A stretch of 64,000 nt of DNA from positions 930,001 to 994,000 of the forward strand of contig NZ_CP129672.1 of the NCBI RefSeq assembly GCF_030505195.1. The letters are read 5' to 3'. Shown piece by piece: positions 33,866-42,282 of this stretch; position 1 is the stretch's first letter, and each line of letters opens with the position of its first letter. Source of the stretch: Comamonas testosteroni. GTDB taxonomy: Bacteria > Pseudomonadota > Gammaproteobacteria > Burkholderiales > Burkholderiaceae_C. The translations under genes and the position numbers were made by a program. The notes beneath the pieces were generated by a model, which saw nothing but the letters and a program-made list of their open reading frames with translations, had not been told where the DNA came from and did no database searches.

Positions 33866-34945
33866 CTAGATGGTGACCGCTTTCAACACCGGATAGGCTC
33901 TGGGAGCGCCGCCCCCAGCATATGCAGAAAATATCACTCGATCACCGACAGCTAGCCCTGGTTGAGGGCCAAAAACGCTATCTCTGTGGAAGAAAACATC
34001 TCCATTATTCGTCCCGATGAATCCCCAAGCCCCGTGCTCGATGCGCCTCACAATGCCTTCGGATCGATCCGCGACTGTGTAACAGAGCATCCCACAACGC
34101 GCAACTAGATCATCAGCCGTTGGACGAGCAGCGGGATCTTTCTGTAAACAGGCATACGTCATCTCCAGCAACTCATTTGCCAAAGGAGAAAACTGAGGAT
34201 TATCAGAAACGAAGGATGGCGGTTTAGGCTTACTCGCCTCCATGATCTTCTGTACAGCACGCAAGCCCGAGCCGAAGGGCAAATCTCCTGTAAGAAGCTG
34301 AAAAATCATTGCCCCCAGAGACCACACGTCTGCGGCCTGCGTGACAGCCTTCGGAGTATCAATAGCTTCCGGAGCCATATATGGAAGAGCACCAACAGCG
34401 GTCTGCGACGTTGACAGCGTTTGTCCACCGCCCTCTGCCGCTTCCGCAAGCTCTTCCTCAGCCATTTTCGCGATACCGAAGTCCGTGATTTTCAACTCAT
34501 CTATTGAGTAGTCACCAACCATCATTACATTTGTTGGCTTCAAATCACGATGAATAACTCCTGCGTGATGAGCTGCGGCAAGCCCTTTTGCCATGTGATG
34601 AAAAACCTTGGCCACAAGGTAAGGGTCCAGAAACGTCGTTTTCCGCAGCAAGGCCTTACTCAAGTCAGTTCCGACGATCAGCTCTTCAATCAAGTAGCGT
34701 TTCTCGCCTTCCCGAACATAGTCCAGCGTCTTCGCAACATTCGGATGGTTTACCTTGGCCGCAACAACAGCACTACGTCGAAATCGCTTAGTAGCAGAAT
34801 TGTTCTTGGGAGTTTTCAGAGCCACCACGCGATTTGCGACGTTGTCCTTCGCTGCATAAACGAACTGCATCCCTCCTTCGTCTATATATCGCTCAATCTC
34901 ATATCGACCACCGACTACATCCCCAATATTTAGTGTTCCAGTCAC
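33866..34945 (-). CDS. Ser/Thr protein kinase with C-terminal cold-shock-like domain
   Basis: A 359-residue Hanks-type kinase with all main motifs: glycine loop YIDEGGMQFVYAAKD, Lys in VALKTPK, catalytic loop VIHRDLKPTN, DFG in ITDFGIAKM, and APE in MAPEAID. Residues about 296-359 (GIVRRIEHGAWGFIGTNNGD, then VFFHRDSVFG, GDRVIFSAYAGGGAPRAYPV) have the strand order and aromatic positions of a cold-shock OB fold, a nucleic-acid binder. That fusion is unusual. The start is GTG at 34945, overlapping the upstream kinase stop. No membrane segment, so it is a soluble kinase, perhaps switched by nucleic acid. Confidence 0.88.
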   Translation of the reverse strand: MTGTLNIGDVVGGRYEIERYIDEGGMQFVYAAKDNVANRVVALKTPKNNSATKRFRRSAVVAAKVNHPNVAKTLDYVREGEKRYLIEELIVGTDLSKALLRKTTFLDPYLVAKVFHHMAKGLAAAHHAGVIHRDLKPTNVMMVGDYSIDELKITDFGIAKMAEEELAEAAEGGGQTLSTSQTAVGALPYMAPEAIDTPKAVTQAADVWSLGAMIFQLLTGDLPFGSGLRAVQKIMEASKPKPPSFVSDNPQFSPLANELLEMTYACLQKDPAARPTADDLVARCGMLCYTVADRSEGIVRRIEHGAWGFIGTNNGDVFFHRDSVFGPQPGLAVGDRVIFSAYAGGGAPRAYPVLKAVTI

Positions 34946-36009
34946 AGCACGATCTCCGGATGTGAAATGTCAAAGGTGATAAATCGTCGCTCAATGGCTT
35001 TACGCTGAGGTCCACCAAGTGCTATGACACATGCACCTGGCAAGCTCGTTCCGGCACTCACAGGCCGATTGTTGATCTGTACTTCGCCAGACACACTGGC
35101 CACCACAAAAGCAAGGCCGTTGTATTGAATTTCAATCGAGCCAATTGTGCTGAAAGCAAGCCTCACAGATCTATTGGTTGCGCTGAGTGCGGATGCTTGG
35201 CCTTGGTACACGACCAAGGCACGATGTTTGTCAAAAAGTATGTGTCGAGCCAATGCATCACGCACCTCTCGCATCTCGGGGCGTAGCGCGACATCCTGAG
35301 CAATGCATCGATTTAAAAGCATCGAAATCTCAGGTGCCAGCCCCAGGGGGAGGAGATGAAAATAGCCCGCAGGGTTGATCGTCGGAGGTTGCTCTAGCAA
35401 CTCATCAGGAAGTGTTCCTGTGGCTAAAAACAACGCAGTTGCACCGAATGCGTAAGTATCAACGGCATTGGTGAAGGCAAAGGGTCGCTCGTACAACTCA
35501 GGAGCAGCAAAGCCCTTTGTGCCCACGAAGCCTCTCGTCATGGCACTTAGACCATCGTCACGCGCCAATCCGAAATCAAAAATTTTGATTACCTTCTCCG
35601 GATCGGTCTTCATATTGTTCGGTTTGATATCTCTATGAATAACTCCAAGCTGGTGAATATCCGTTATCCCAGAGGAAATCTGCCACAACTGGAGGTAGTA
35701 GTCGTATAGCGATGAGGGCTGAACATAAGATTCAAATAGATCTTTACCGTCAATAAACTCCTGGACTATTCCAATTCCCACCTCCGGAGTTTGAATTACG
35801 TCGTAAATTTGGACAACATGTTTTGATCGTAGTTTCAGCAATGCTGCAATTTCATCATCTATACGACGCCTATGGTCGGTGCTATTTATGAATTTGATTG
35901 CGACTGGGCGCTCAAGGATTGCATCTGTGCAAACGATTACGCTGCCCATCCCTCCCGACATGTAAGAGCCAGAGGGAACATAGCGAGAAGGCATACCACT
36001 CATTGTCAA
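34942..36009 (-). CDS. Ser/Thr protein kinase with FHA-like C-terminal domain
   Basis: A 355-residue kinase. Motifs are the glycine loop YMSGGMGSVIVCTD, Lys in VAIKFIN, VIHRDIKPNN, DFG in IFDFGLARD, and APE in AAPELYERP. The C-terminal about 90 residues are beta-rich with SIEIQYNGLAFVVASVSGEV, then INNRPVSAGTSL, a degenerate FHA-like pattern that could bind phosphothreonine partners. The start overlaps the phosphatase stop by ATGA, and its stop overlaps the next kinase by GTGA. This layout implies a single complex or a relay between the two kinases. Confidence 0.85.
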   Translation of the reverse strand: MTMSGMPSRYVPSGSYMSGGMGSVIVCTDAILERPVAIKFINSTDHRRRIDDEIAALLKLRSKHVVQIYDVIQTPEVGIGIVQEFIDGKDLFESYVQPSSLYDYYLQLWQISSGITDIHQLGVIHRDIKPNNMKTDPEKVIKIFDFGLARDDGLSAMTRGFVGTKGFAAPELYERPFAFTNAVDTYAFGATALFLATGTLPDELLEQPPTINPAGYFHLLPLGLAPEISMLLNRCIAQDVALRPEMREVRDALARHILFDKHRALVVYQGQASALSATNRSVRLAFSTIGSIEIQYNGLAFVVASVSGEVQINNRPVSAGTSLPGACVIALGGPQRKAIERRFITFDISHPEIVL

Positions 36010-37175
36010 GACTTCTTGTTGGGAAATTCGATGAAGAGCTGAAGCTCTTCTGCCTCTTCGCTCTTCCTAATACTTTCAGATTCAGAGCTCAAGTTGCGTT
36101 TTTTGCGAGGACCTCTTGAACGCTTTTGTGGTGCTTTGGCTGTAAGAGCACCTTTTTCATCAGAGGGGACCTCTTTGTGCTTACTTCCAGACACAAGTTT
36201 ATCCGCAGTACTCTCCTTGGGTGCCACAGGCAAATTAGCTAGAGGTTTTACTTCCTTGGAAGAAGATTGAAGCTGTGAAGGCGAGGAGACTGACTGGTAA
36301 GCTCTTCGATCAAACATAACCTGAAGCTCACCAAATGGATCCCAGACCTCATAAACATCATTGAGGTATGTCTCTATATTGACCATTAGGGCATTGAAGC
36401 TAAGCGCAACTACTGATGCGTTATCAGGCCCACCCAGCATCTTTGCCAACTCTGTCAAGCGACTAGCACAGTATCCCAAGTTAGGGGCGTAATGAACCAC
36501 TTTCGCTAGGAGATCTGCATCTATGAAATGCACTCCGTCCGAAGTCAAAAGTACTGTTTCGGCATCGCTGCCAATTGTTCCTATATGCGGCTCAAGAGCA
36601 TCACCAATGCCAATGAACTGAAGTAAGTCACGGCGACGGCCCTCGCCTGCTTTACCTAGCTGACCATCAAGAGTGTCATCGAGGGAAAGTTGATTTAGCA
36701 ATCCCTTCCCGGCTTGGTAGGCTCGGCTGTCACCGACACTAAGCCAGCGCGGCGAAAAACCATTCATGAGTACCGCGGCGACCAAGGTTGACCCACCTTG
36801 TCCTGCATACTTTTTATGAACTGCTTTATTTGCTCGATGCGCCCCTCGAACAAGCCATTCATCCGATGCATCCATTGAAAGCTGCGCGTCTGTTAGAACC
36901 GAGTCAATAAAGGTTCCGAGAGTCAATGCTGCGCACTCAGAGCCGGACTTCATACCGCCCATGCCATCGGCGAGCACAGCGAGGATGAAAGGCTGCCCTA
37001 AACGGTCGCGCCCACGAACTAACGCCACTCGATCCTGATTCTCCTCGCGCACAGATCCGATATCGGAGGCCAATGCACCGTCGAACTGTGCAACACGCCG
37101 TACCCCGCGTAACGCGGTACGTCTCATAAACCATGCAGAGAGCATCGCTGCTGGTGTGGTGGTGCTGAAATTCAT
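36006..37175 (-). CDS. PP2C-family Ser/Thr phosphatase
   Basis: A 389-residue metal-dependent phosphatase, first of the three-gene unit. PP2C motifs are SDIGSVREENQDRVAL, LAVLADGMGGMKSG, WLSVGDSRAY, LLTSDGVHF and GGPDNASVVAL, which hold the Asp residues of the two-metal site. The last about 110 residues are a disordered, basic Ser/Lys/Pro-rich tail (KRSRGPRKKRN) that could be a kinase substrate. The ATG at 37175 is used; a TTG at 37196 would add seven residues. It should reverse phosphorylation by the two downstream kinases. Confidence 0.9.
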   Translation of the reverse strand: MNFSTTTPAAMLSAWFMRRTALRGVRRVAQFDGALASDIGSVREENQDRVALVRGRDRLGQPFILAVLADGMGGMKSGSECAALTLGTFIDSVLTDAQLSMDASDEWLVRGAHRANKAVHKKYAGQGGSTLVAAVLMNGFSPRWLSVGDSRAYQAGKGLLNQLSLDDTLDGQLGKAGEGRRRDLLQFIGIGDALEPHIGTIGSDAETVLLTSDGVHFIDADLLAKVVHYAPNLGYCASRLTELAKMLGGPDNASVVALSFNALMVNIETYLNDVYEVWDPFGELQVMFDRRAYQSVSSPSQLQSSSKEVKPLANLPVAPKESTADKLVSGSKHKEVPSDEKGALTAKAPQKRSRGPRKKRNLSSESESIRKSEEAEELQLFIEFPNKKS

Positions 37176-37331
37176 CCGTCGATTTCTTTGCTTCAATCTA
37201 CTACTTACACAATAGTAATGGTTCGCAGCCCCTAGCTCTATCTAAAGCGCTCCTGATCGTACATAGCGGCACAAACTTGGAACCCGACCTCTCACAAAGC
37301 GAGCACTATGACTGACGCTTTACGGCAGCAA

Positions 37332-37379
37332 GGGTCGAGGGGTCGAGGGGTCGAGGGGTCGAGGGGTCGAGGGGTCGAG
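37332..37379. repeat. Six perfect tandem copies of GGGTCGAG
   Basis: An 8-bp unit repeated six times without mismatch, 157 bases upstream of the PP2C start. Such simple repeats change copy number by slippage. It could alter promoter spacing of the phosphatase-kinase unit. No gene lies in it. Confidence 0.95.
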
Positions 37380-37783
37380 CAGCCTGATGCCGCAAAGCTT
37401 AATGATGCTGTCGTGCGCCCAACACCCCATCGAACAAAAAAAACTTCAAGACAGTAGTTAAGCACAAAGGCGCCTTAACTGAAATCTATATGAAGCCCAG
37501 TCTCCTAGGGCTCCACTTTGGTCAACCTCGCCTGTGAATGGGGGCTCTCAGGAAAACCTCTTGCGCCGCATTCCTGCACCTTCCGCTCACGTCCACCATT
37601 AGCACGCAGCGCAACGCCATACGCCCGAGCGACAGGCGCGCAGCAGGCAAGCACCAGGCCAGATAGTCCAAAGCTCTGCATTGGTGCTTTGCCGCAGTTT
37701 TTAAGCCAAAGCGATCACAAGCAAAGAGCAGGTAGAAGATCAAAAGAACACTCAATATTTCATATAAAGAAAAATTCTTTGTT

Positions 37784-37910
37784 TGTTCCCAACTTGTTCC
37801 CAAAGTGTTCCCACTTTGTTCCCAAAAATTTTAGTAGCACCTACCGCTCTACCCATCAGCGTTTGAAGGCAATTGGGCTTCAAAAAAGCGTCGTGTTCCC
37901 ACGTTCCCAA
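37784..37910. repeat. Right TGTTCCCAA word array (six copies)
   Basis: Four copies of TGTTCCCA(A/C) start at 37784, 37795, 37806 and 37817, an exact 11-base period (one helical turn). Two more overlap at 37894-37902 and 37902-37910. The word is the reverse complement of that in the left array (15744-15858). Position beside the integrase fits an accessory site for integration/excision or an origin region bound by the element's own protein. Confidence 0.8.
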
Positions 37911-37976
37911 GAAAAATCATCTCCCAACTCGATAGGCTTGCACTTTCGCGCCCTCTTTCGGCCATGCGCCGGGCGC

Positions 37977-38001
37977 AAAAAAGCCGCCTCGGCGGGCGGC
38001 T
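37977..38001 (-). terminator. Intrinsic terminator of the integrase gene
   Basis: On the minus strand GCCGCC (37995-38000) pairs with GGCGGC (37983-37988) and is followed by a six-T run (37977-37982). It lies about 20 bases past the integrase stop. Confidence 0.8.
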
Positions 38002-38022
38002 GATGAGAGCGTTTGATGCGGC

Positions 38023-39267
38023 CTAGCTGCTGCGTTGGTGCAGCTCGATCACATCGGCACCGCGGCGCAGCTTGTCCAGGTAGTCGGCCCACTGCTGAAC
38101 CAGATCGAAGCGCTTGGCCAGGTACTTGGTACGGTTGTAGCTGCGACCGTTGGCATCTTTCACGGCATGGGCCAGGTTGGCCTCGATGGCCAGCGGGTCC
38201 AGATCGAGCTGATCCACCAGCATGGTGCGGGCGCTGGCCCTGAAGCCATGCCAGCTTTGCTCCGTGCCGAAGCCCAGCCCATAGAGGGCGCTGCGCACGG
38301 AGTTGTCGGACAGGGGTCGGTCGTGGTTGCGCTGGCCGGGGAACACATAGCGGCCGCGGCCTGTGAGGGAGTGCAGCTCTCGCAGCAGATCCACCGCCTG
38401 CACGGGCATGGGCACCACATGCGGCTCGCCGTTTTCTTTCTCCTGCCTGGTGCGCTTCATCTTTTCGCTGGGAATGGTCCACAGGCCGGCATCCAGATCC
38501 AGCTCGGCCCATTCCATCATGCGCAGGTTGCCAGGGCGCTGGTACAGCAAGGGCGCCAGCAGCAAGGCGGTGCGCACCAGCGGCCCGCCTTTGTAGGCAT
38601 GCATGGCCCGCAGCAGCTCGCCAAAGCGCTGTGGCTCGACGATGGCGGCAAAGTTCTTTGCATGGTACGGGGTGAGGCGGCTTTTCAGGCCTTCGGTAAT
38701 GTCGCGCTGGCTGTTGCTGGCAGTGGGCAGCCAGTAGCGCCATATCTGGCGGGCCAGCATGAGTGCCCGGTCGGCCGTCTCCAGTGCGCCGCGCTCTTCC
38801 ACCTTCTGCAAGACGGATAGCAGCTCCATGGGCTCGATGCCGGCCATGGGCCGTTGGCCCAGCCAGGGAAACAGGTCGCGCTCCAGCTGCCTCAAGGTGC
38901 GCTCGGCATGGCCGGCACTCCAGCCAGCTACCTGCTTGCCGTGCCAGTCCAGCGCCACGGCCTGGAAGCTGTCCCCGCGATCAAGCCCGCCTTTGAGCTT
39001 TTCCAGCTTGCGGGCCTCGATAGGGTCGCTGCCCTGCGCACGTTGCATCTTGGCAACATCACGCGCTTTGCGGGCTGCCGTCAGCCCCACGACGGGGTAA
39101 CTGCCCAAAGCAAGCTGCTTTTCTTTTCCGTCGGTGCGGTACTTGTAGAACCAGCGCTTGGAGCCGCTGGGGCTGACTTGCAGGTACAGCCCGCCAGCAT
39201 CGGTGAAGCGCGCCTGCTTGCGATCAGGTGGACAGATGGCGTTGCGGCAATGGGCATCGGTCAGCAT
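38023..39267 (-). CDS. int: P4-type tyrosine integrase targeting ssrA
   Basis: A 414-residue site-specific recombinase. The ATG at 39267 (MLTDAHCRNAICPPDRKQAR) starts at the DUF4102 N-terminal arm-binding domain; upstream codons are low-quality extension over the attachment region. Motifs are GGLYLQVSPSGSKRWFYKYR, the core-binding part at about 105-200, catalytic Arg in QRPGNLRMMEWAELD, SWHGFRASARTML (H-x-x-R), LAHAVKD, and the Tyr in SYNRTKYL. All catalytic residues are present, so the enzyme looks functional. It starts 284 bases from the tmRNA 3' end, its presumed att site. Confidence 0.93.
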   Translation of the reverse strand: MLTDAHCRNAICPPDRKQARFTDAGGLYLQVSPSGSKRWFYKYRTDGKEKQLALGSYPVVGLTAARKARDVAKMQRAQGSDPIEARKLEKLKGGLDRGDSFQAVALDWHGKQVAGWSAGHAERTLRQLERDLFPWLGQRPMAGIEPMELLSVLQKVEERGALETADRALMLARQIWRYWLPTASNSQRDITEGLKSRLTPYHAKNFAAIVEPQRFGELLRAMHAYKGGPLVRTALLLAPLLYQRPGNLRMMEWAELDLDAGLWTIPSEKMKRTRQEKENGEPHVVPMPVQAVDLLRELHSLTGRGRYVFPGQRNHDRPLSDNSVRSALYGLGFGTEQSWHGFRASARTMLVDQLDLDPLAIEANLAHAVKDANGRSYNRTKYLAKRFDLVQQWADYLDKLRRGADVIELHQRSS

Positions 39268-39501
39268 GGAGTACAGCCTTCCTGGGTGGGGGTACAAATT
39301 CCCGCTCTCAGCCCCAGGGTGGGGGTACAACGCATGGGCCGCCAGGCCGCATGGTTGCTGGGTTTGGGCTGAAAGTGGGGGTACAACTTAGCCAAAGTAT
39401 AGGCTTTTGGCGAGTTGTACCCCCACTTGTACCCCCACTTGACCTCGGATGCCCGCGAACCTTGGCGGACGATTACGGAAGGCAAGTCGTTGATTTACCA
39501 A

Positions 39502-39537
39502 AGAAAAAGGGCGCTCACTGGACTTCAGTGAACGCCC
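39502..39537 (-). terminator. ssrA terminator at the element junction
   Basis: GGGCGCTCACTG (39509-39520) pairs with CAGTGAACGCCC (39526-39537) with one mismatch; on the minus strand it is followed by TTTTTCTTT. It ends tmRNA transcription although it lies on the element side of the junction. Confidence 0.8.
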
Positions 39538-39550
39538 TTGGACGTTATGG

Positions 39551-39927
39551 TGGTGGAGCTGGCGGGAATTGAACCCGCGTCCGTAAGCCTTCGCCGGACA
39601 GATCTACATGTTTAGTGCTCTGTTTTAAATCTCGCCACCCAAACCCCGCAGGCACACGCTGCTTGGGTAGCCAGCTTCCTAAAATCTCGCCAAATACCAA
39701 GAAGCCCGGTATCCAGCCAGCTAATGTAAATTCCCTTGCAGCCGGGAGGTATTGCTACCCCCTTGCCCAGCCCACTAGCGTGCTGTTGCAAGGCTCACCG
39801 GATTAAGCGGCGAGTGCGAAACGTTCGTCGTTTGCAGTTAGTTTTTTGAATGGAGATTTACGAGCATCACTCAAGCTCGACATGCACCGCACCGGTCCCG
39901 AACCCACGTCGAAACCAGAACAGCCCC
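39551..39927 (-). ncRNA. ssrA: tmRNA (transfer-messenger RNA)
   Basis: The 377-nt tmRNA rescues stalled ribosomes and tags their products. The 5' end begins GGGGCTGTTCTGGTTTCGAC at 39927, and the 3' end is the T arm and acceptor with CCA at 39551-39553. The tag frame at 39803-39835 encodes ANDERFALAA and TAA, the betaproteobacterial tag. The 16 bases at 39567-39582, in the T arm, recur at 1824-1839 and mark the attachment core. The integrated element thus supplies the last bases of the gene and keeps it functional. It follows gph by 19 bases. Confidence 0.96.
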
Positions 39928-39937
39928 TCAGTTGCCT

Positions 39938-39967
39938 ATTCTAGCCTCATCCCAGCAACTTCAACAA
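39938..39967 (-). promoter_or_regulatory. Probable ssrA promoter
   Basis: On the minus strand TTGTTG (39962-39967), an 18-base spacer and TAGAAT (39938-39943) precede the mature 5' end by 10 bases. It overlaps the 3' end of gph. Confidence 0.5.
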
Positions 39968-40615
39968 CTCAAGTGGTGAATTGATATGTGCATCAGCACC
40001 CCAATGAACCGTATCTGCTGCCGCACCCAGGTAGCCATAGCGTGCAGCTACCGTTTTCATACCCGCTGCTGCACCCGCCTGAATATCGCGCTCGTCATCT
40101 CCGACATAAATGCAATGTTCAGGAGCAATCTGCATGCGTCGTGCGGCTTCAAACAGAGGTGCGGGATGAGGCTTGGCATGCGGCGTCGTATCCCCGCTCA
40201 CCACGGCTGCAGCCTGAGCAAACAAGGGCATTTGCCGTGTCAACGGGTCAGTGAAGCGCATGGACTTGTTGGTCACCACACCCCATAGAAGCGGGCCGGC
40301 TTCCAATGCCCGGATCAACTCAGGCACGCCATCAAAAGCATAGGTACGCTCGGTCATGCATTGCTCGTAGTTGCGAAAGAACTCCTCCCGCATTTCTTCG
40401 AAGCCGGCAGACTCAGGCGTCATACCGAACGCAATACCCAGCATTCCACGCGCTCCGGCCCCGGCCATATGGCGGTAGGCATGGAGCGGCAGCGACGGCA
40501 TGCCGCGATCCACACGCATTTTGTCCGCTGCAGCACCCAGATCAGGAGCGCTGTCAATCAAAGTGCCATCCAGATCAAAAAGAACGGCTCTAACGTGCTT
40601 CCACATGGCCTTCAC
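39947..40615 (-). CDS. gph: Phosphoglycolate phosphatase (HAD superfamily)
   Basis: A 222-residue HAD hydrolase that removes phosphate from 2-phosphoglycolate formed in DNA repair or photorespiration-like side reactions. Motif I is [15 protein letters not shown] (nucleophile D), motif II VVTNKS, motif III Lys in PHAKPHPAP, and motif [18 protein letters not shown]. It overlaps the ubiG stop by ATGA, the usual ubiG-gph operon of Burkholderiales. Specificity within the GmhB/Gph group is inferred from this context. Confidence 0.9.
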   Translation of the reverse strand: MKAMWKHVRAVLFDLDGTLIDSAPDLGAAADKMRVDRGMPSLPLHAYRHMAGAGARGMLGIAFGMTPESAGFEEMREEFFRNYEQCMTERTYAFDGVPELIRALEAGPLLWGVVTNKSMRFTDPLTRQMPLFAQAAAVVSGDTTPHAKPHPAPLFEAARRMQIAPEHCIYVGDDERDIQAGAAAGMKTVAARYGYLGAAADTVHWGADAHINSPLELLKLLG

Positions 40616-41325
40616 TCCTGCGGGCGGCGTGTTGCCAGCATGTAATTGACCGAGGTGTCATTGCTGAGCCAATAGCGGCCCGAGATCGGGTTGTGCTCCA
40701 TGCCTTTGCTGCCTTGCACATCCAGACCGGCTTCGCGCGCAAAGCGAGCCAACTCGCTTGGGCGCAGCAACTTGGCGTACTCATGAGTCCCTTTGGGAAT
40801 CATCTTGAGCATGTATTCGGCAGCCACGATCGCCAGCGCAAAAGCCTTGGCATTGCGATTGATGGTGGAAAAAAACACCCAGCCACCAGGCTTGACCAGT
40901 TGGGCACATGCCCGCACGATGGATGACGGATCGGGCACATGCTCCAGCATTTCCATACAGGTCACCACATCAAAACTGGCAGGCTGCTCCTGCGCCAGCT
41001 GCTCGACGCTGACCTCATGGTATTGAATATTGGGCGTTCCCGCCTCCAGAGCATGCAACTGCGCGACGCGCAAAGCCTTGGTTGCCAGATCGATACCCAC
41101 CACTTTGGCCCCTTTGCGCGCCATGGAGTCCGCCAAAATGCCTCCGCCACAGCCCACATCCAGCACACGCTGGTTCGCCAATGGCGCCTGGGCGTTGATC
41201 CAGTCCAGTCTCAGAGGGTTGATCTGATGCAGTGGCTTGAATTCACTCTCGGGATCCCACCAGCGATGGGCCAGGCTGGAGAATTTTTCCAGTTCTGCCG
41301 GGTCGGCATTGATAGTGTTGCTCAT
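40612..41325 (-). CDS. ubiG: Ubiquinone O-methyltransferase UbiG
   Basis: A 237-residue class I SAM-dependent methyltransferase that performs both O-methylations of ubiquinone synthesis. It starts [20 protein letters not shown], then [20 protein letters not shown], the UbiG signature. Motif I is [16 protein letters not shown] and the segment [13 protein letters not shown] follows. A membrane-contact insert ([20 protein letters not shown]) is present. It acts at the inner membrane with other Ubi proteins and is coupled to gph. Confidence 0.96.
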   Translation of the reverse strand: MSNTINADPAELEKFSSLAHRWWDPESEFKPLHQINPLRLDWINAQAPLANQRVLDVGCGGGILADSMARKGAKVVGIDLATKALRVAQLHALEAGTPNIQYHEVSVEQLAQEQPASFDVVTCMEMLEHVPDPSSIVRACAQLVKPGGWVFFSTINRNAKAFALAIVAAEYMLKMIPKGTHEYAKLLRPSELARFAREAGLDVQGSKGMEHNPISGRYWLSNDTSVNYMLATRRPQE

Positions 41326-41360
41326 GATGCAATTGTCCGCGATTACCGCAATGGATCAGG

Positions 41361-41396
41361 CATAAAAAAAGCCCCGTTACCGGGGCTTTTTGTGTA
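41361..41396. terminator. Bidirectional intrinsic terminator
   Basis: GCCCCG (41371-41376) pairs with CGGGGC (41381-41386), with seven A before and five T after. It ends the OmpA-family gene on the minus strand. Confidence 0.9.
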
Positions 41397-41408
41397 GCAA
41401 TCGAAAGA

Positions 41409-42053
41409 TTACTGAGCAGCCTTGGTGCCCACAACTTCGATTTCCACGCGACGGTTTTGAGCGCGACCAGCAGCAGTCTTGTTGTCTGCCACGGGTTGCT
41501 TCTTGCCCTTGCCTTCGGTGTACACGCGGCTCTTTTCGATGCCCTTGGACACCAGATAAGCCTTCACAGCTTCAGCGCGACGCACCGACAGCTTCTGGTT
41601 GTACGCATCGGAGCCGATGGAGTCAGTGTGACCCACGGCGATGATGACTTCCAGGTTGATGTCCTTGATCTTGCCGGTCAGGTCATCCAGCTTAGCCTTG
41701 CCTGCGGGCTTCAGCACGGACTTGTCGAAGTCGAAGAAAGCGTCAGCAGAGTAGGTAACCTTAGATGCCACTGCAGGCTGGGGAGCCACAGGAGCGGGAG
41801 GCACAACGGCGGGAGCGGGAGCAGCAACCTGGGCCTTCAGAGCACCGTCGCAATCAACAGCGGCAGTAGCAGGAGTCCAGTTGGCATCGCGCCAGCACAG
41901 TTCGTTCGTGCCGTTCTTCCACACCAGTTCGCTGGTGCCGTTTTGCCAGTTGTCGATAGTCTTGCCACCGTCAGCAGCCTTCACTTGTGCGCCAGCGGCT
42001 GTCACGAGGGCAGCAGAGGCAAACAACATCGCCACTTTGTTCAGTTTCTTCAT
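41409..42053 (-). CDS. OmpA-family outer membrane/peptidoglycan-associated protein
   Basis: A 214-residue exported protein. GAGGAG precedes the ATG at 42053; residues 1-26 are a signal peptide (MKKLNKVAMLFASAALVTAA). After a short Trp-rich segment with two similar WKNGTNEL-like units (about 40-60) and a Pro/Ala linker, residues about 105-212 form the OmpA C-terminal domain: FDFDKSVLKPAGKAKLDDL, then VIIAVGHTDSIGSDAYNQKL, SVRRAEAVKAYLVSKGI and RAQNRRVEIEV. It binds peptidoglycan and anchors the envelope. There is no beta-barrel. Its own terminator suggests a single-gene, highly expressed unit. Confidence 0.9.
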   Translation of the reverse strand: MKKLNKVAMLFASAALVTAAGAQVKAADGGKTIDNWQNGTSELVWKNGTNELCWRDANWTPATAAVDCDGALKAQVAAPAPAVVPPAPVAPQPAVASKVTYSADAFFDFDKSVLKPAGKAKLDDLTGKIKDINLEVIIAVGHTDSIGSDAYNQKLSVRRAEAVKAYLVSKGIEKSRVYTEGKGKKQPVADNKTAAGRAQNRRVEIEVVGTKAAQ

Positions 42054-42282
42054 GGTTCTCCTCTTGGGGAAAAAGCCGCAGCAGGGCTGCGAATCTGTGG
42101 ACGTCATCAGTGACCATCACCAAAAACGTTGAAATGATTGTGCCATACGTAACATGCAAGAGTGTTGTCAACTAGGCACCAACAAGTAGGACAGCTATGT
42201 AATTCCTCAGTTATGTTGCTCTGCTGCCACACGGCATTCGACCTAAAATGGCTGTTTTCCAGCCGTCAAAGTATCACTAGAC

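Noticed and set aside
37784..37910. CRISPR array made of the TGTTCCCAA repeats
   Set aside because: Units are only 9 bases with 2-base gaps, there are no spacers and no cas genes; the pattern is that of protein-binding iterons.
37518..38003. A 161-codon plus-strand frame between the PP2C and integrase genes
   Set aside because: It reads through the iteron array and the integrase terminator; the translation is low in information.
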